From contig ML976728.1 of assembly GCA_010015655.1 (NCBI GenBank), forward strand, positions 148,140 to 212,139: a DNA stretch of 64,000 bases, read 5' to 3'. Under the pieces are notes generated by a model that saw only the letters and a list, made by a program, of their open reading frames with translations, did not search any database and was not told the DNA's origin. The position numbers were made by a program, and so were the translations under genes. The stretch is from Bimuria novae-zelandiae CBS 107.79. Its lineage: Eukaryota > Ascomycota > Dothideomycetes > Pleosporales > Didymosphaeriaceae. Below, piece after piece: positions 1 through 11,143 of this stretch. Numbering within the stretch: the first letter of the stretch is position 1; each line of letters begins with the position of its first letter.

Positions 1-390
1 ATCGCAATAGCTCACTGTGCAAATCTACACGGTGGACGGCCCAAACACAAGAGCCAAATCGCTCTTTCGCTGTACTGAAGTCCACTTTGTTGATCAGGTC
101 CATGCTACCGACATGAAGTACAGTCCAGCTATTGACCTCAACCGCCTTTGTGGCGGTGAACGAGAAACCGAGAGCAGAAAGAACTCGTGCACCATTGGGC
201 GAAATGATGAGAGCAGCACCAATTTTGGTAGCGAATTTGGATCTCTCGAGGACCTTTTGAGAGTAGAGTCAGTGTGGCTACTACGAGAGAAGAAAACTCT
301 CATTGGAAAGCGAGCAGAATTATTTTACCTCGACAGCGTGGCCAGCTTGACGCAGAGCTATGGCTGCGGAAAGCCCACGAGCAAACTTCC
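1..390 (-). CDS. FAD-dependent monooxygenase, N-terminal part, runs off the left edge
   Basis: Spliced reading of the minus strand gives the start of a salicylate-hydroxylase-like flavin monooxygenase. The upstream exon (about 390-329) encodes GLSAAIALRQAGH, the helix following the FAD-binding glycine motif. An intron of 75 nt (328-254) opens with GTAAAA, carries a CTGAC branch point and ends AAAAG. The next exon (253-1) stays open to the window edge and contains VLERS, IGAALIISPNGARVL and the HRVDLHSELLR stretch typical of the family. The Gly-rich start itself (about 390-560) is not resolvable, so the first exon may be damaged or further split. The gene lies downstream of the HR-PKS end on the same strand, as tailoring oxygenases often do in polyketide clusters. 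Family assignment is from visible motifs; the substrate is unknown. Confidence 0.72.
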
Positions 391-709
391 TTGACTGGAG
401 ACGCCGCAGAGAAGATCTCCAGCGATTATTTCGGCGCATTCTTTGTGCCGCACAAGCCCGGCTGTAGGGTTGGCTTAGAAATCAATCGACAGGATGCGAA
501 TACGGCGGCTTGGGTGATGTACACATTCCGAAGCTTCTGCTCCGACGGTTGATGTATTGCGCCTCTAGAATGGGCATGCGGTTACGTCGTATTCATCCCG
601 GAGCCTGAAGATTGCCACGGACTAGTTCTATTTACAATGTCTGTAGAGGTTTCAACCTAATAACGCTTTCCCGAAGCCTCGGAAAAGCAATACATGCAAA
701 CAGCGGCAG

Positions 710-3137
710 TTACATTACAGAGGAACCGGTTACTTCGGTGATCCCAGCTTGGACCTCTTTCAAAGCCCAGTTCAATATCTCAATCACTACAAGACTTTCG
801 ATGCCGTACGAGTGAAGGAATCTGCTCGAGCCAATTTCTGAAGTCGGAATTTGCAGCATCTTTGCAACCTGCTTTACAAGCGCCTCAGTGATGGTTGCAG
901 TAGCCTCCTTGAGAGATGCCACCTGGCTCACTAGTATGTACGTAGGCGCAGAGTCAGTGGCAGTAGAAGATTGCACAGATCTGATCCCAGTTCGTGATAG
1001 TATCGAGAAGCGAGCGTTGTCAAAGTAGAATGGGACGTCGATGCCTGTTGCGATGGCACTCCCGCCAGTGGCAAGACCAGTCACGATCTGCGGAGTTACT
1101 GTACCCTTCATGTCACCCTCGATGGCACGCTCCATCAGAGCATGGAACCAAGCTTCGCGGATACCATAAGGCTTTTCCCAAGCGCGGAGGGAGTCGGTGA
1201 AGCCTGTCTCAGCGAGCACACCAATGTCGCGCATTATACTGAGGTCAAGAGTCGTTGCGCGGTAGCCTCGGACACGTCTATGGTATGCCAGTGCATCTTC
1301 ATATGCTCCGGCTGCACTGTAGTTGGTTTGGCCACGATTGCCGAAGATCGTGGCGAAGGAGCTAAGAATCACGAAGAAGTCGAAATTCGGCAAGTGCTTG
1401 TGGAAGTTCCAGCTTCCCTTGACTTTCCCACGAGTGGCTTCGACCCATTTTTGGTAGGTCATGTTGACGAAGAGGGTATCTCGGAGCACCATCGCGCCCT
1501 GGATCAACCCGCGGACTTCGCCAAGGCCCTTCTTGCAATATTCGATGGAAACTACCACCGCATCTTCATCGGCAACGTCGCACTTGTGGACCTGAACTTG
1601 AATATTGTGCCGTTCCAGCTCGCGTACTAAGGCTCTGGCCGCGTCCGACTGTGCACCAGAGCGCGAAAGGAAGCAAAGCTTACGTGCCCCGAGTTGAACG
1701 AGTTTCTAGGAGCGGCTTCTCCCGAGGCCGCCAAATCCGCCAACAATAATGTATGCGCCGTCGGGTCGAGCTTCAAAGTACTGCGCTGCTATTGGACAAC
1801 CGGTACGACATGATCGTCACCCAAGTGAAGGCGATCTTGCCCAGATGCTTGCCCGTCTGCATAAGACGGAAAGTACTCTCGGTATCGGAGATGGGGAAGG
1901 TCACCAAGGGCTCGACCGGGCGTGTGATTCCACGTCGTATGAAGTTAAACGCCCCTTCGACAATGGCGCCCATGAGCTCAGGTCTGCTCGCCTCAATATG
2001 CGTGAGGTTGAAGAACGAAAACGTCGCATCTTGCCTGAAGGGTCGCATATCCAGCCCAGTGTTGTCCAAGATATCTCACAGGCCTATCTCGATGAAATAC
2101 CCGTGAGGCGCAATGCAATGCCACGTCTGGCGGAGAGCCTCTCTAGGTAGAGAGTTGAGTATAACGTCTACGCCTCGACCTTTTGTCATCCGCTTGATTC
2201 CCTTGACGAAGCTGAGATCGCGCGAATTGAAGATGTGATCGTCCTGCACACCGTATTCGTCACGGATCAGGGTCCTTTTCGCCTCTGACGACACGGTAGC
2301 GAAGATCTCCATTTCGAAGTGTTTGGCGTATTGGATAGCTGCTTGCCCTACGCCACCGGCTGCTGCATGGATCAAAATTGATTGGCCCTTCTGGACGCGG
2401 GCAAGCCGAAAGAGGGCATTCGAGGCAGTGCCGTGAACAGTTGGAATGGTTGCTGCTTGATCAAAGGTCAGACCCTCAGGGATCAATGCGCAATACTCTG
2501 CTCTGGAACGATGAAAGGTACGGTGTGCACCGTGTCCGTACATAGCGACTCTGTCACCGATTTTTAACTTCGTGACGGCCGATCCGACGCGATGGACAAT
2601 GCCAGCCGCATCAAGCCCGAGCTTCGAATCTGCTATTTGCCCCATGGCAACCATAACCTCCCGAAAGCTAAGCCGATCATTACCCATGTTCATACAGCGT
2701 CTGTAGAATGCTTACTTGAGCGCCGTGGCCTCCACCTGGATCTCGATGAACTCCGGCCCAAGCTCGGTTCCCGCCACGTCAATCTCCATACAGATCGAAT
2801 CAAACATTCCCGGTGACTGCACGTGCATCTTCAGAGGGTACTGTGCATCCTTGAGAGGCATGCTGGTAACAATCTTTGCAGCCCCCGAGAGTAGTCCATT
2901 GACCTGCCCGTTGAGGACAGTGTCTTCCTCGATTCGGTTCACATGCAGGCGCCCATCCTTGACTTGGTGTTCGTCATCATTGCTCTTCGAATGGAATGCT
3001 TTATCAATGAGCTCAGCCAAGTCCTCGGACGAGAAAAGCGTGGTCGCTGCTGCGTGAAGCGTCTGCAGAAGTAGGCCCGGCGTCTCATTGCGGACAACTC
3101 TCGCCAGCCCGTCAATCATGGCGGCACTCGGGGACAC
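710..3137 (-). pseudogene. HR-PKS C-terminal half: pre-ER region, enoylreductase, ketoreductase, ACP
   Basis: Reading down the minus strand: 3137-2712 is the linker/structural region before the ER (ARVVRNE); 2693-1773 is an enoylreductase with [10 protein letters not shown] nucleotide-binding motif and a frameshift near 2070; 1753-1150 is a ketoreductase with GGFGGLG and the FVILSSFATIFGNRGQTNYS active region; 950-740 is an ACP with YGIESL carrying the phosphopantetheine serine. An in-frame TAG at 1708-1706 lies just after the KR glycine motif. The order ER-KR-ACP is that of fungal highly reducing PKS. The stop codon and frameshift make it a pseudogene. It is the downstream end of the gene that begins at 7447; the segment in between is inverted. 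Neighbouring FMO is on the same strand. Domain calls are firm; the product is unknown. Confidence 0.88.
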
Positions 3138-5420
3138 GAGTGCTGTTGATCAGCTTTTGAGCATGTTGCAAGACGAGGGTATTTTTGCGCGCAAGCTGCA
3201 AGTTGACACTGCGTATCATTCGCCACACATGCAGATTGTCGCTCAAGACTACTTTGACCTGCTCGCAGATCTTGTCACTTTGGAGCCCTCTGGTGAGTGC
3301 ACCATGCATTCCAGTGTCATCGGTACCACCATCGAAGCACACCAGCTCGGTGCGGTAAACTGGGTGCGAAACCTGATTTCTCCTGTGAAGTTCCCCGACG
3401 CTGGCCCGTCCAAGACGGCAAGCGATCTAACGAGAACGCCATAAATTTATTAATAGAGATCGGTCCCCATGCGGCGTTGCAAGGGCCTACGACTCAGACC
3501 CTTAAAGCGAACAACATCAACAACGTAGGAAACAGCCATGAATCTTGCCGGGGCACTCTTCGCACAGGGGTGTAAGGTCAATATCCAGGAAGTCAACGCC
3601 GACGGCGACAAGCGCTTCGTGAAGCCGCTGGTAGACCTCCCAAGCTATCCCTGGAACCACACACAGCGGTACTGGCACGAATCTCGTGTTGAGCACGAGT
3701 ATCTTTCGAGAGCCAAACCGAAACTCAGCCTTATCGGTGCGCCCGCGCCCTCCCTCGGAGAGCGTGAGCATCTGTAGAGGGGCTTCATAAGGCTATCGGA
3801 GGAGCCATGGATCTCTGATCATAAGATTCAAGGAGCCATACTCTACCCGGCTGCTGGATATCTGGCGATGGCACTAGAAGCTGCGTTTCAGACTACTGAC
3901 AAGACGAAGCATGTCGCCGCTTATAAGTTGAGAGATATTCAGCTTACTTCTGCCGCAATCATTTCAGAAGAAGCCGACCTTGAGTGCATCGTCCAGCTAA
4001 GGACCTACCTTAGCGCTACAAGAGGTTTAGCCTCAACCTGGACTGAATTCACGGTTACCAGCTCTCCGGATGGCAAAACGTTGACGAAGAAGTGCCCCCG
4101 GTTATTGCTCATCGAATATCAACCTAGTGAAGGTTCCGAAGCCAGTAAAGAAAAGGCATTGGAGTTCCAAGCTCATGTAGATCGTTATCTGGCAGCAAAA
4201 GACTCGTGCAAGGATCAAATTGACTGTAACGAATTTGACGCAGAACCCAATTCTCTGGGCCTGCAGTATGGTCTGGCTTTCACCAATGTATGTGATGCCC
4301 GCAACCGCACTGGACAGAGCTATGGTGTCGTCGAGATCCCAGATGTCTTCGGGCGGACTCTAGAAGGCTGCGATAGACCATACATCATCCACTTAGGTAC
4401 TTTTGATGTAGTCTTCCATCTCGCATTTGCAGCACTGAGAGGAGGCAAGGGCAGCCTTGCGACAGCAATGGTCTCTAAATCGATCGAGGAGGTTACCATC
4501 TCGGCCAAAGTCCCCTTCGCGGTTGGTACAAAGATCGCAGGTTTTTCGAATGCCCTGAAGCATGGGCTTCGGGAACTGAAAGCCGAGATCGTTATGCTAG
4601 GTGACCAAGAGTGCGAACTAGTGATTGACATCCAGGGCTTCGTGTGCGCTGATGTCGCGGTGAGCAGAGCTGGACAGTACGCAGGGAAATTGAAGGATTA
4701 AACTGAGGTTGTACTATCTAGGAACTACAGAAGATATAGGTGCGCAGGCACAAACAACACTAGTCCTGGATAGGTGGAAGGTAAGTCGCAACCATGCCAA
4801 GGTAAGAGCAACTATCTTGTAAGGTAAGGGCCATAAACCGTGACAGCTGAAGTCTCTGGTGCTTCCGCGAGCAGTGACGCCCAGCAACTTAGAAGTCCAT
4901 CACGAGTAAGTTGGTCTGGAGACCAGTGGCTGACCTTCTAAGCGCTAGCGATGCGCAAAAAGCTCTCGCTAGGTACGATGGCAAGGACAAAATGATTGAG
5001 GTAAGCGCGTCCCGAAAAGCATTCCGCGGGGGCACAGCTAACCAATGCAATACCTGAGGATATTACACCACTCACATCCAGCACTCGCCAACTTAGAGAT
5101 CGCACCGGCCGTTCCATACATGTCTCGTAACTCTTTGATCCTTGGCCAAGGCGGCCTAGAAGCTCTTCTTGCAACATCAGACACAACGGTAGCTGGTTCG
5201 GACAAATCGACGTTAGAAAGCTTCGAGAAAGGTTTCTTGGACATGCAATCGGAGACTATGGCTTTCGGACAAGAGCCTCGACGTTGTACTTCTCTCTCAG
5301 GATCGTATCTTCCCGGAGCATGCAGAGACTGCGTTTTAGAATGCATCGAAGCTCCTGAATCCCAAGAGAAAGCTTTTGTTCTTGCTTCCAGAAGTTGAGC
5401 CGTGGATGACGGCGCGTACC
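3112..5420 (+). pseudogene. HR-PKS middle, inverted: acyltransferase end, dehydratase, decayed methyltransferase
   Basis: On the plus strand 3112-3430 encodes the C-terminal half of an AT domain (VDTAYHSPHM), then after a frameshift near 3410 the segment LIEIGPHAALQGP, then after another near 3540 the AT-DH linker ending LPSYPWNHTQRYWHES. A TAG at 3775-3777 replaces what is probably the Trp preceding the DH domain; the DH runs 3780-4700 in the same frame, with catalytic His in ISDHKIQG and Asp in GTFDVVF. 4702-5420 is heavily damaged but keeps pieces of a C-methyltransferase, notably LLNPKRKLLFLLPEVEPW at 5346-5403. The KS and the first half of AT, including the GHSxG serine, are absent. Strand is opposite to the flanking PKS parts, so this block has been inverted. 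Confidence 0.85.
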
Positions 5421-5469
5421 GTAACGTGATCCACCAAGCAACGCACGGTCCTAGGCAACCCCCACTTTT

Positions 5470-7215
5470 AGCGATGCCTGCTACATAACTTATAAAGCTT
5501 TACAGCGCGATATAGGTACTATAAATACTAGATTTATTATTAGAGTAGATAAGAAAGCTAAATAATTTAATTAAAAGTAATAAATTAGGTATAATAATAT
5601 TATAAAAGCTAAACTTTATAGGTGCGTATTTCCTTACGTATAGAGGACCGTATATTTTTAATAGGTATTTTAACTACCTTAATAGCCTTAGGGGCTATAA
5701 GATGTACTTTAAGTAGTAAAATAAACTTTACGCGTTATTTATTACTTTTTTTTTAAAAGCTTATAAATTTTACTAGAGTTACTTTTTAATTTATTTTATA
5801 ATACGCGTCTCTTTACGCTTATAAGCCTTAGCTTAATATTAATAAAAGTATAATATTTTTTACTAATAACTATAATTACGCCTTTTTTTTAAGTATAACT
5901 TATTTTTATTTTATTTTTAAAACTCTTTTACCTTTTACTCTTCTAACTTTTAAAGCTATAGAGCCTTTTTATTAGTATTTTTTTAAGCTTAGCGCTTATG
6001 AGCCTGTTAAACCTTTATAAAAGAGTAAAAAACCGCGCTACTCTTGTATTCCTGTGGTGCTTTAAGTAGGAGGGGTTTTCTACGTTGGCAACGCTTCTTT
6101 TCGTTTAAAGGACTTTACAAAGCCTCTCGTTTTCGTGCTATAGTAGCTACATTTATATAATAATAGTATGAATTGTCTAAAAGAGCTAACAAGATTAAAA
6201 ATTATATACGTTTTTTACTACTTACTTTAGTAAACGCTTAATCTTGCACTAGTTAAAAGTAAAAAGTACTAATATAGTACTTTTACTTAATAAGGACCTC
6301 TCTACCACTTTTAATTTAAACCTCTTTAGTACTAACTTTATGTTAAGAGGCAACAGCCCTGTAGCTTTAAATCCTGCCTTAATATTTAATTTTATAAAGG
6401 CCATGTGCTAGGCACGGTTTAAAAGGCAATAGAAGTCTTATTTAGTAATAAAGAAGTTGTCCTGGCAATTAACGTACTTTGCAAGCGAGCTAATCACTCT
6501 GCCAATACCCCACTAAAATCTATACTCTACACGATAGTATAGAACGCGAATAAATAGTTATTAAAAATTGTAGTAGGTTAATCTATTTAGAATTTAGTTT
6601 TACTTATTACTTATATATGCGTAAGTTATGCTTAGCCTTACTATAACGCCTATAGCGTTATTAAGTAAAATAATTAGCTTATAAATAATAGTAATACGCG
6701 GATTAAGAAAGCGGATTTATAGGTAGTTAACTTATACGAATATAAAGTCTAAAGATGGGAGCTAATATTAAGATTTATTAAAATCTAATATAACGCAGAC
6801 GGGGCACTAGCACTTAATTATATGCCTAGCTAAGAATTCTAATTTAGCTATAAGTTACGTAATATAACTAAAGTGCTTTAACTATTATCGACTAAGTTTA
6901 TTTATTATTTGGCTATTCTTAGAGACTATAATAACCTAATTATAAGGTAGGTCCTTCTCCTTACACTAGATAGAGAGGTGGTGCTTGTCCTAAAAGAATT
7001 TTAATAGCAAAGCATTTTTTATATAAACTAAAAATAAAAAACAGCACCTTAGCTAAAGAAGGGAGATAAAGTATACTTGCTTACGAAGAACCTTTAAACC
7101 TAAAAGAAGAAATATAAGAAACTAAATTATATTAAGGTTAGACTATTTTTATTTTATTACTAAACAAGTATTACTAGTTAACTATTAATTAGAACTACTA
7201 CTAGATGTAAAGATA
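5470..7215 (+). mobile_element. AT-rich RIP-damaged Gypsy relic inserted in the PKS
   Basis: Base composition drops sharply at about 5470 and recovers at about 7215. No open frame of length survives. Close to the right end (about 7060-7200) the plus strand still reads like the integrase C-terminal segment of a Ty3/Gypsy polyprotein (KVYLLTKNL, then lysine-rich, then SxVNYxLxLP-like, each broken by stops). The stretch 6905-6998 is nearly repeated at 17345-17435, and 6466-6680 resembles 18541-18760, so the piece belongs to families also present in the large transposon block. It occupies the place where the KS and first half of AT of the HR-PKS should be. No clear LTR pair or target duplication was found, so insertion plus deletion is inferred. 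Confidence 0.7.
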
Positions 7216-7447
7216 CACTTAGTATTCTTCGTTGGCGACCAGAAGGCGTCGACGAAGCGATCTTCAGGTATCTTGGACCACGTGGCTGAACAGCGTTAGT
7301 TGTGAAATCAGCAAGGATTTGGTTGGACATGCATCGACCGGCGCAGATTGACTCCCAGAATGTCTCGAGGCTTTCTCCATCACCAGGGATTCTGCAAGAG
7401 AGACCTGTCACTGCCACCGAGTGACGGTCTCCGGTATCTCCATTCAT
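7215..7447 (-). pseudogene. HR-PKS N-terminal fragment: start of the ketosynthase domain
   Basis: The ATG at 7447 opens a frame beginning MNGDTGDRH followed by VAVTGLSCRIPG and ESLETFWESICAG, the canonical start of a fungal KS domain. A 53 nt intron (7338-7286; CTAAC branch point, TTCAG acceptor, weak GTCGAT donor) restores frame into WSKIPEDRFVDAFW, the conserved segment about 45 residues into HR-PKS proteins. Similarity ends near 7215, where the AT-rich relic begins. The rest of the KS is missing. Because the KS sits at the extreme N-terminus, with no SAT domain, this is a highly reducing type, and it lies on the same strand as the ER-KR-ACP block at 710-3137. Confidence 0.82.
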
Positions 7448-7923
7448 CTTTTTGATGTACCAATTGGATAGCAAAATGTAGATCGCAACTTCACAAGATG
7501 TTGCAACGAGCAATTCCTTCAGTAGCACCAGACCATACAGCAGCCAAGCAAAGTGTTGGATCGAATGCAGAGCTACACAAGATTTGGGTTCCCTGTCTAC
7601 CACTCAATCGACATCGCTGAAAAGCATCCGCTCCTCGTGACAAAGCCATACCGGATGTTTCGGCACCTTTCTCGATGCACCTGCGGTAGCAAACGCAGAC
7701 GCTGAGCCCTGTTGGCTTTGCTGGCTAGAGTGAGTTCTGGCAACGAATTGTTTCGAAAATGCACCGCTGCTTTGGCGAAAAAAGCACCGAACGATCGCAG
7801 CACAGCGCAGCTCCCTGCATCGACCCTTAGAGTGACAACCGAAGGAAGGTGTAGGCGGAGCAGATTATTGCAGGGACTGAGCTACGCAGGAGGCTCTCGA
7901 TCGCACACACTGCTAAGGCTCTC
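7448..7923. other. Region between the two PKS remnants
   Basis: About 480 bases between the HR-PKS start (minus) and the NR-PKS tail (plus). In an intact cluster this would be a divergent promoter region, but the N-terminal 80 percent or so of the NR-PKS is absent, so a deletion must end here. An open stretch in the NR-PKS frame extends back to a TAG near 7850, without recognisable domain similarity. No regulatory motif is claimed. Confidence 0.4.
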
Positions 7924-9102
7924 ATGGATACTGCTTTCCAAATGTGCTTACACCAACGCTACCTAGGTAATAGGTCTATGATAGCCAAGATTTTGAATAT
8001 TATTGCCGAAGAGATCGGTGTCGAACGAGATGAGTTGACAGACGACTCCGAATTTGTCGACTACGGTGTCAATGGCGTCCTCGCCAAGGCCATCGTCGCC
8101 CGAATCGCCAACGATGTCAACACCGGTCTACAGTCGAGTATTTTCGACGACTATCCAACTGTTGCTGACTTACGAGATCACTTGGAGAAACAATTGGAAC
8201 TTCCGACTAGGTCGCACAGCAATAGAGCACGTGCGACGCCCAAGGATCCATTATCATTCATCCTTCAATGCCAGCCCGCAACTGCCAGCAAAACGTTGTT
8301 TCTATTGCCAGACGGGAGTGGTTCGAGCATGGGCTATGCCCGACTACCCCGCATTGACCTAGATATCTATCTCATTGCGCTCAACAGCCCTTTCCTTCGT
8401 GGTCCAAACTCATCGAGCTTCACTGTGGAATCCATCTTTGGTTTGTGGGTGCAAGAAGTTCAGAGGCGCCAACCGCGCGGCCCCTATTACCTTAGCGGCT
8501 GGTCCGCCGGAGGATACTACTCCTTCGCGGTCACTAAGCTCCTCGTGGCTAAGGGAGAGAATGTGGAGAAGCTCATCCTGATCGATTCCCCTTGCCGGCT
8601 CGTATATGAGGAGCTACCGATGGAGGTAGTGCGATACCTGTCTTCGCACAATCTGATGGGCAACTGGGGAGACAAGAAACCACCGGAGTGGTTGGTGAAC
8701 CACTTCGACATCAGCATAAGGGCGATCTCCAAATACAAGCCTTCACCGATGCGCGCCGACGCTACACCAGATGTATCGATTATATGGGCGTAGGACAGGG
8801 TGCTCAAAGACACAAAAAAGCGTCCAGCTGAGTTGGATTTCCGCTTCAAGGTCACGCAGATGCTTCTGGAACGGCCTGACAGTGAAGGGGCGTTGGGATT
8901 GGATAGACTGTTTCCCGGTGGAAAGGTTCAATTTGGCAAGATGCCAGGCAATCACTTCACCCTCGCGTACCCACCTAATGTAAGTTTCTTTTCTCCTTCA
9001 TAAAGTGTATCATCACTGACCCTAAGTTCATAGTGTGCCTTTCTCAGCATGCTACTCAGCGATAGCATTCAAGACTCATCCATGCCTCGAAAGGGTGTCT
9101 GA
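7924..9102 (+). pseudogene. Non-reducing PKS C-terminal fragment: ACP and thioesterase
   Basis: Residues about 20-95 form an ACP (ILNIIAEEIGVERDEL then DDYPTVADLRDHL). Its cofactor site reads YGVNGVL where GVDSLL is usual, so the phosphopantetheine serine is missing. Residues about 120-290 are an NR-PKS thioesterase: LFLLPDGSGSS, nucleophile GWSAGG, LIDSP, and after a single TAG (8791-8793) the same frame continues to the catalytic His in MPGNHFT. A 54 nt intron (8980-9033, GTAAGT...CTGAC...TAG) leads to a short last exon ending with TGA at 9100-9102. The stop follows GCG and fits CAG to TAG, a RIP-type change. Upstream SAT-KS-AT-PT are absent. The TE suggests release by cyclisation or hydrolysis; the exact chemistry cannot be read. 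Confidence 0.85.
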
Positions 9103-9783
9103 CGTATGGCATGGCTTCGGGTCACAAGCGGTACCCAAAATTCGTATTGAAATTCCATGCATCATTTCCGTGCACTTATGAGTGCCACATCGTGAAATCT
9201 GTGGCCACAAACTGGTGAGGACACCAGGTCGGCTCTCTCATGTAAACACAGATTTTTTTTTTGGACAGGCGGAGCTCCAAAAATCAGTCGCAATCCCTCA
9301 TGAGAGCTTGTCATCCACCGGAAGTGTCTCCTGCGGCGTCACTGCGTGGGGATCGCCCGTTTGACGATTTTTACTCGGAATTCGGTGCATTCTATTTGAC
9401 GCAACACAGCCCAGGGACATTACCTTCTTCACGGGACATGACCGGGTGATTGCTAATGACGAGAATTATAGGAACTAGTGGCAGCTTTTTGTGAAGGATT
9501 GCTATAAATAGCCTGAATTATTATCACCCAAGATACCGTGTTCACCTGTGTTTTCTACTTCCGTCCTTTTTCCTCGCGTGCTATTCTTCTTTCGGTTGTA
9601 TCATACCAGTCAGTTGTTGAAGACAATAAAAGAAAAGCTAGAACACTTTGCATTTTGCGTTTTGTCGGCATTTGACATGATTGGGTGTATCATATCCCCT
9701 CGCCAGCGATCATTGCCGCTGCATCTTGAGTGTCGCACCTTTCCACTTACCCCAACCACCCGCCGTCCGAGCAACCCGACACA
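9103..9783. promoter_or_regulatory. Intergenic, possible promoter of the cupin gene
   Basis: No coding similarity seen. A TATA-like TATAAATA at 9503-9510 and pyrimidine-rich stretches near 9550-9600 lie about 280 bp upstream of the cupin ATG. Promoter function is inference only. Confidence 0.3.
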
Positions 9784-10374
9784 ATGGCCTCACCAAATGG
9801 CCTCCCCACTGATGTCCAGCCTAAAGACGTCGCGCGCATACCACCAGGGATGACCGACGACAAGAAGCGCGGTATTTGGAACCCAGTGCAGAAGAACTAG
9901 GCATATTTCCAAAAAATATGGAAGAGAGGCTAACGGAGAGTACTCCTTAGGAACGGCGTCACTCGCACCTGGAGGTGAGAATGGGGCGCACTAGTATCTC
10001 TTCCTTGACCTGACCTACGTGATGCAAATACAAGACATGAACCACGCTGATCCTGTGCATGCATTAGGCACGGCTCATATAGCGAAACCTTTACCCCGCT
10101 CAAAGGCCATGTCGGGGTGTTCGCCAAGTCGCACAGCAAGCTTATACTCGCGGTGGGCGAGTCCGTGACGGTTCCACCAGGAGAGGTACACTACTTCTTC
10201 CACCCGGGGCAGGAGGACGTCGAGATCGAGATCAAGATACAGCCTGCGAAGGAAGGGGTTGAGAAAGGGTTATACTTCATGTATGGACTAGCCCGCGATG
10301 GGAAGGGCGGCAATGCCGGTGTCGCGAACAGTCCTATGGATACGGCTATCTTATGTAGTATGAGTTGTATGTGA
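9784..10374 (+). pseudogene. Cupin-domain protein, decayed
   Basis: ATG at 9784 begins MASPNGLPTDVQPKDV and runs to WNPVQKN followed by TAG (9898-9900). In another frame EYSLGTASLAPGGENGAH (9936-9987) is the first strand and metal-motif side of a cupin; after a gap that could be an intron (donor GTATCT at 9991) the frame of 10090-10374 continues with ETFTPLKG, LAVGESVTVPPGEVHYFF and KGLYFMYGLARDG, the second half of the barrel. Fungal proteins with this arrangement are small single-domain cupins, some of them in secondary-metabolite clusters. The TAG plus at least one frame change that I could not remove by splicing indicates a pseudogene, but an alternative exon structure is possible. Function in the cluster is unknown. 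Confidence 0.68.
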
Positions 10375-11065
10375 CCAGCAGGCTTTGTAGTTAGAGCTTT
10401 AACGCCCCTCTTGAAATCATTGGCGTGGATGGGGAAGAAGACGAGAAAGGAAGAGAAGCTATTGAAGCGCTATTGGGCTTAGTACCAGAAGTGCACAATG
10501 AAGTCATAAACCAAGGGTTGCTTGCGCTCTTCCAATTTTCTCGAGATGTCGGTGATATCTATTCCTAAGAAAAGAGTGCAATGCCGCAGCAACTAGCTTT
10601 GGGTGGAATTTAATTCACACAAAATCTTGGGAAGGCATTGCATGGACAGATTGCATTGAATTCCTTCTCCACAGGAGAGCCTATACCAGGTGTCAGCTTA
10701 ACTGTCCTCGTCCGCTGTATCTTGTTGCTCCGATGAGATGTTCTAGGCCGATGAACCGACGGGGCGAACAATGGAATCTTGTTTTATTGTTGGGTGGATT
10801 GCACTTTGATCCACCTGTCAACGTGACGCTGAATAAGCCATCCCACAAAGAACTTGTGCTTCAGACAAAGCGTCTGGCGTTTTACTATCCAGCGCCCAAG
10901 CACGAGAACATACGAAGCGAGATCATTTGCTTCAATATGACGATACATGTGATAGATTGAGGAACCATCAGTATCCGTGATTCCTGGACCTCTATTGTAC
11001 AGCTTCGCAACAAATTGTTCGTTGTCAGCACAATAAGAAAAGGTCTACTATTGTGTCAACCCAGA
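10375..11065. other. Intergenic, no gene recognised
   Basis: About 690 bases. A 75-codon open stretch at 10733-10960 has no recognisable domain, no good start context and no splice partners that I could find. Nothing else stands out. Confidence 0.5.
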
Positions 11066-11073
11066 TATAAAAG
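11066..11073 (+). promoter_or_regulatory. TATA box of the small secreted protein gene
   Basis: TATAAAAG lies 71 bp upstream of the ATG at 11144, followed by a C/A-rich leader ending in ATCATGC, a good fungal promoter layout. Its survival suggests the downstream gene decayed recently. Confidence 0.5.
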
Positions 11074-11143
11074 CAGTGATCTGCACCTTCAACATCAACT
11101 CGCAAGCACGATCGTTTGATTTCTCTCGTGATATCCGACCATC

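Noticed and set aside
710..5420. Two separate convergent or divergent PKS genes
   Set aside because: The domains on the two strands are complementary with no overlap in content, which fits one gene with an inverted middle better.
5470..7215. Centromere-like AT-rich tract
   Set aside because: Retroelement coding traces and near-repeats of other relics explain it; too short and too close to genes.
10733..10960. 75-codon open frame as a small gene
   Set aside because: No domain, no splice partner and no promoter layout; consistent with chance in this composition.
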